Shown: positions 5,391-6,241 of the stretch, in pieces
Numbering within the stretch: the first letter of the stretch is position 1
Layout of the letters: each line of letters opens with the position of its first letter
Assembly (NCBI GenBank): GCA_021816565.1
Contig: JAKAXN010000276.1
Location: forward strand, 1 to 6,241
Origin: Actinomycetes bacterium
GTDB taxonomy: Bacteria; Actinomycetota; Acidimicrobiia; Acidimicrobiales; Palsa-688
Reading direction: 5' to 3'
Length of the DNA stretch: 6,241 bases
Position numbers and translations under genes: made by a program
The notes under the pieces: model-generated
What the model was told of the DNA's origin: nothing
Databases searched by the model: none
Seen by the model: only the letters and a program-made list of their open reading frames with translations

Positions 5391-6029
5391 ATGGGCGTGT
5401 ACCAGGACCAGGTCCTGCCCCGGCTGGTCGACGTGGTGCTCAGCGGCCCCGAGTTCAGCCGGCTCCGGGCCGAGGTGGCTGCCGGCCTCGAGGGCGAGGT
5501 GGTCGAGGTCGGATTCGGGTCGGGCCGCAACGTGGCCCACTATCCCGAGGGGGTGACCCGTGTCCGGGCGGTGGACCCGGCGCTCACCGGCCGCCGCCTC
5601 GCCGCACCCCGGGTGGCGGCCAGTCCCGTGCCGGTCGAGTACGTCGGTCTCGATGGCGCCCACCTGCCGGTGGAGGACGCCAGCGTGGACCACGTCCTGT
5701 GCACCTGGACCCTCTGCACCATCCCCGACGTCCAATCGGCTCTGCGGGAGATCCGCCGGATCCTAAGGCCGGGCGGGGCGCTCCACTTCGTGGAGCACGG
5801 ACAGGCGCCGGAGCGCCGGGTGGCCATGTGCCAGGACCTGCTGACCCCGCTGCAGCGCCGGGTCGCCGGAGGCTGTCACCTCAACCGCCCGATCCGGGCC
5901 CTCATAGAGGCGTCGGGGCTGCAGGTGGAGCAGATGAGGAACTTCTTCATGGCCGGACCGAAGGCCTTCACCTACATGTACCAGGGGGTGGCGGTCCGGC
6001 CCGGATCGGGGGCCTCCGGGCCGGGGTAG
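5391..6029 (+). CDS. Class I SAM-dependent methyltransferase, METTL7-like
   Basis: The 212-aa protein has a Rossmann-type methyltransferase core of the Methyltransf_11 kind and is probably cytoplasmic or membrane-peripheral. SAM-binding motif I is VVEVGFGSGRN (37-47), followed by an acidic strand end AVDP (60-63). Next come HLPVEDASVDHVLCTWTLCTIPD (91-113) and the post-motif LRPGGALHFVEHG (125-137). The C-terminal QDLLTPLQRRVAGGCHLNR (148-166) and the MAGPKAFTYMYQGVA stretch (187-201) resemble bacterial relatives of METTL7/TMT1 enzymes, some of which methylate thiols in mammals. The substrate here is unknown. The ATG is chosen because the family starts just before this VYQDQVLPRL segment, despite the lack of a ribosome binding site. 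It lies 36 bp after the GGDEF-EAL gene on the same strand and may be co-transcribed or leaderless. Codon use is typical of the window. Confidence 0.85.
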   Translation: MGVYQDQVLPRLVDVVLSGPEFSRLRAEVAAGLEGEVVEVGFGSGRNVAHYPEGVTRVRAVDPALTGRRLAAPRVAASPVPVEYVGLDGAHLPVEDASVDHVLCTWTLCTIPDVQSALREIRRILRPGGALHFVEHGQAPERRVAMCQDLLTPLQRRVAGGCHLNRPIRALIEASGLQVEQMRNFFMAGPKAFTYMYQGVAVRPGSGASGPG

Positions 6030-6037
6030 TTTCGACC

Positions 6038-6052
6038 CCGCGGCCGGCGCGG
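6038..6052 (+). terminator. Short GC hairpin after the methyltransferase gene
   Basis: CCGCG (6038-6042) and CGCGG (6048-6052) form a five-base-pair stem nine bases after the stop codon, followed by TTCT. It is a weak terminator candidate. It also overlaps the region where the cold-shock gene promoter is expected. Confidence 0.25.
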
Positions 6053-6055
6053 TTC

Positions 6056-6064
6056 TAGTACGCT
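6056..6064 (+). promoter_or_regulatory. Possible -10 region of the cold-shock gene
   Basis: TAGTAC (6056-6061) overlaps TACGCT (6059-6064), which fits the TANNNT pattern of actinobacterial -10 elements. TTCGAC at 6031-6036 is a poor -35 candidate, 19 bp upstream of TAGTAC. The resulting transcript would start near 6070 and carry a leader of about 100 nt, as is usual for cold-shock mRNAs. Confidence 0.25.
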
Positions 6065-6071
6065 CGGCAGT

Positions 6072-6167
6072 AGAGGGCTGCAAGTGGTGCTTTCCCTCCA
6101 AGGCTCATACGAGCCAGGCCGTGACCCGTTCCGATCCTCGGGTCGATTCAGGCCAGGAAAGGAGGGA
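6072..6167 (+). promoter_or_regulatory. Structured leader of the cold-shock mRNA, with Shine-Dalgarno sequestration
   Basis: TCCCTCC (6093-6099) is exactly complementary to GGAGGGA (6161-6167), the core of the ribosome binding site that ends seven nt before the ATG. This pairing would close a junction enclosing two hairpins: GGCTC-ATAC-GAGCC (6102-6115) and GACCCG/CGGGTC (6123-6144). The same pyrimidine tract can instead pair locally with GAGGG (6073-6077), freeing the ribosome binding site. Long leaders that refold with temperature are established for cspA of Escherichia coli; applying that to this sequence is inference from base pairing alone. Confidence 0.45.
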
Positions 6168-6173
6168 TCGCCA

Positions 6174-6241
6174 ATGGCAACCGGTACAGTCAAATGGTTC
6201 AACTCCGAGAAGGGGTTCGGGTTCATCTCGCAGGACGACGG
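6174..6241 (+). CDS. CspA-family cold-shock protein, N-terminus only
   Basis: The visible start MATGTVKWFNSEKGFGFISQ is characteristic of bacterial cold-shock proteins, single-domain OB-fold proteins of about 65-70 aa that bind single-stranded RNA and DNA and melt mRNA secondary structure. Trp8, Phe9, Phe15 and Phe17 are the nucleic-acid-stacking aromatics, and KGFGFI (13-18) is the RNP1 motif. The start is fixed by a strong AAAGGAGGG (6158-6166), seven nt before the ATG. The gene continues past the right edge. Paralogues are common, so cold induction of this copy is not certain. Confidence 0.95.
   Translation, partial: MATGTVKWFNSEKGFGFISQDD

Noticed and set aside
6135..6154. GGTCGATTC as a tRNA T-arm
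   Set aside because: No flanking T-stem, anticodon arm or acceptor stem can be drawn. The bases are better explained by the hairpin in the cold-shock leader.

Overview
The window is high-GC DNA with strongly G/C-biased third codon positions, frequent GTG starts and purine-rich ribosome binding sites. This suggests an actinobacterium. The style of the membrane-GAF-GGDEF-EAL protein and its neighbours would fit Acidimicrobiia or a related lineage, but that placement is inference and no marker gene confirms it.

Layout, left to right. (1) Bases 1-615, minus strand: the N-terminal 205 codons of a PAS sensor protein that enters what looks like a GAF domain and runs off the left edge. (2) Bases 616-961: a 346-bp gap with a minus-strand promoter candidate for the PAS gene, a GC-rich terminator-like hairpin after the MFS gene, some small palindromes, and a short plus-strand stretch with coding-like base periodicity. 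(3) Bases 962-2239, minus strand: a complete 425-aa MFS exporter starting with GTG. (4) Bases 2240-2768: a 529-bp divergent intergenic region, clearly less GC-rich than the genes. It holds three strong stem-loops within 153 bp, a minus-strand mini-ORF behind a very strong Shine-Dalgarno sequence, an imperfect 11-bp direct repeat, and a structured leader directly before the next gene. (5) Bases 2769-5354, plus strand: a complete 861-aa multi-pass membrane protein with GAF, GGDEF and EAL domains. Both catalytic signatures of c-di-GMP metabolism are intact and the GGDEF inhibitory site is lost. (6) Bases 5391-6029, plus strand: a 212-aa class I SAM-dependent methyltransferase with METTL7-like motifs, 36 bp downstream. 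(7) Bases 6174 onward, plus strand: the first 23 codons (the last incomplete) of a CspA-type cold-shock protein, behind a roughly 100-nt leader in which an upstream pyrimidine tract can pair perfectly with its Shine-Dalgarno sequence.

How the parts relate. Two of the five genes are signal-input proteins: the PAS protein and the membrane GGDEF-EAL protein, which would make and/or degrade c-di-GMP at the membrane. The exporter and the PAS gene point left. The GGDEF-EAL and methyltransferase genes point right and may share a transcript, although a hairpin over the end of the GGDEF-EAL gene and a -10-like hexamer just before the methyltransferase ATG allow separate transcription. I see no insertion sequence, CRISPR array, tRNA or rRNA. 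The least ordinary parts are the structured non-coding stretches: the three-hairpin locus at 2288-2440, the GGDEF-EAL leader at 2696-2761, and the cold-shock leader at 6072-6167.
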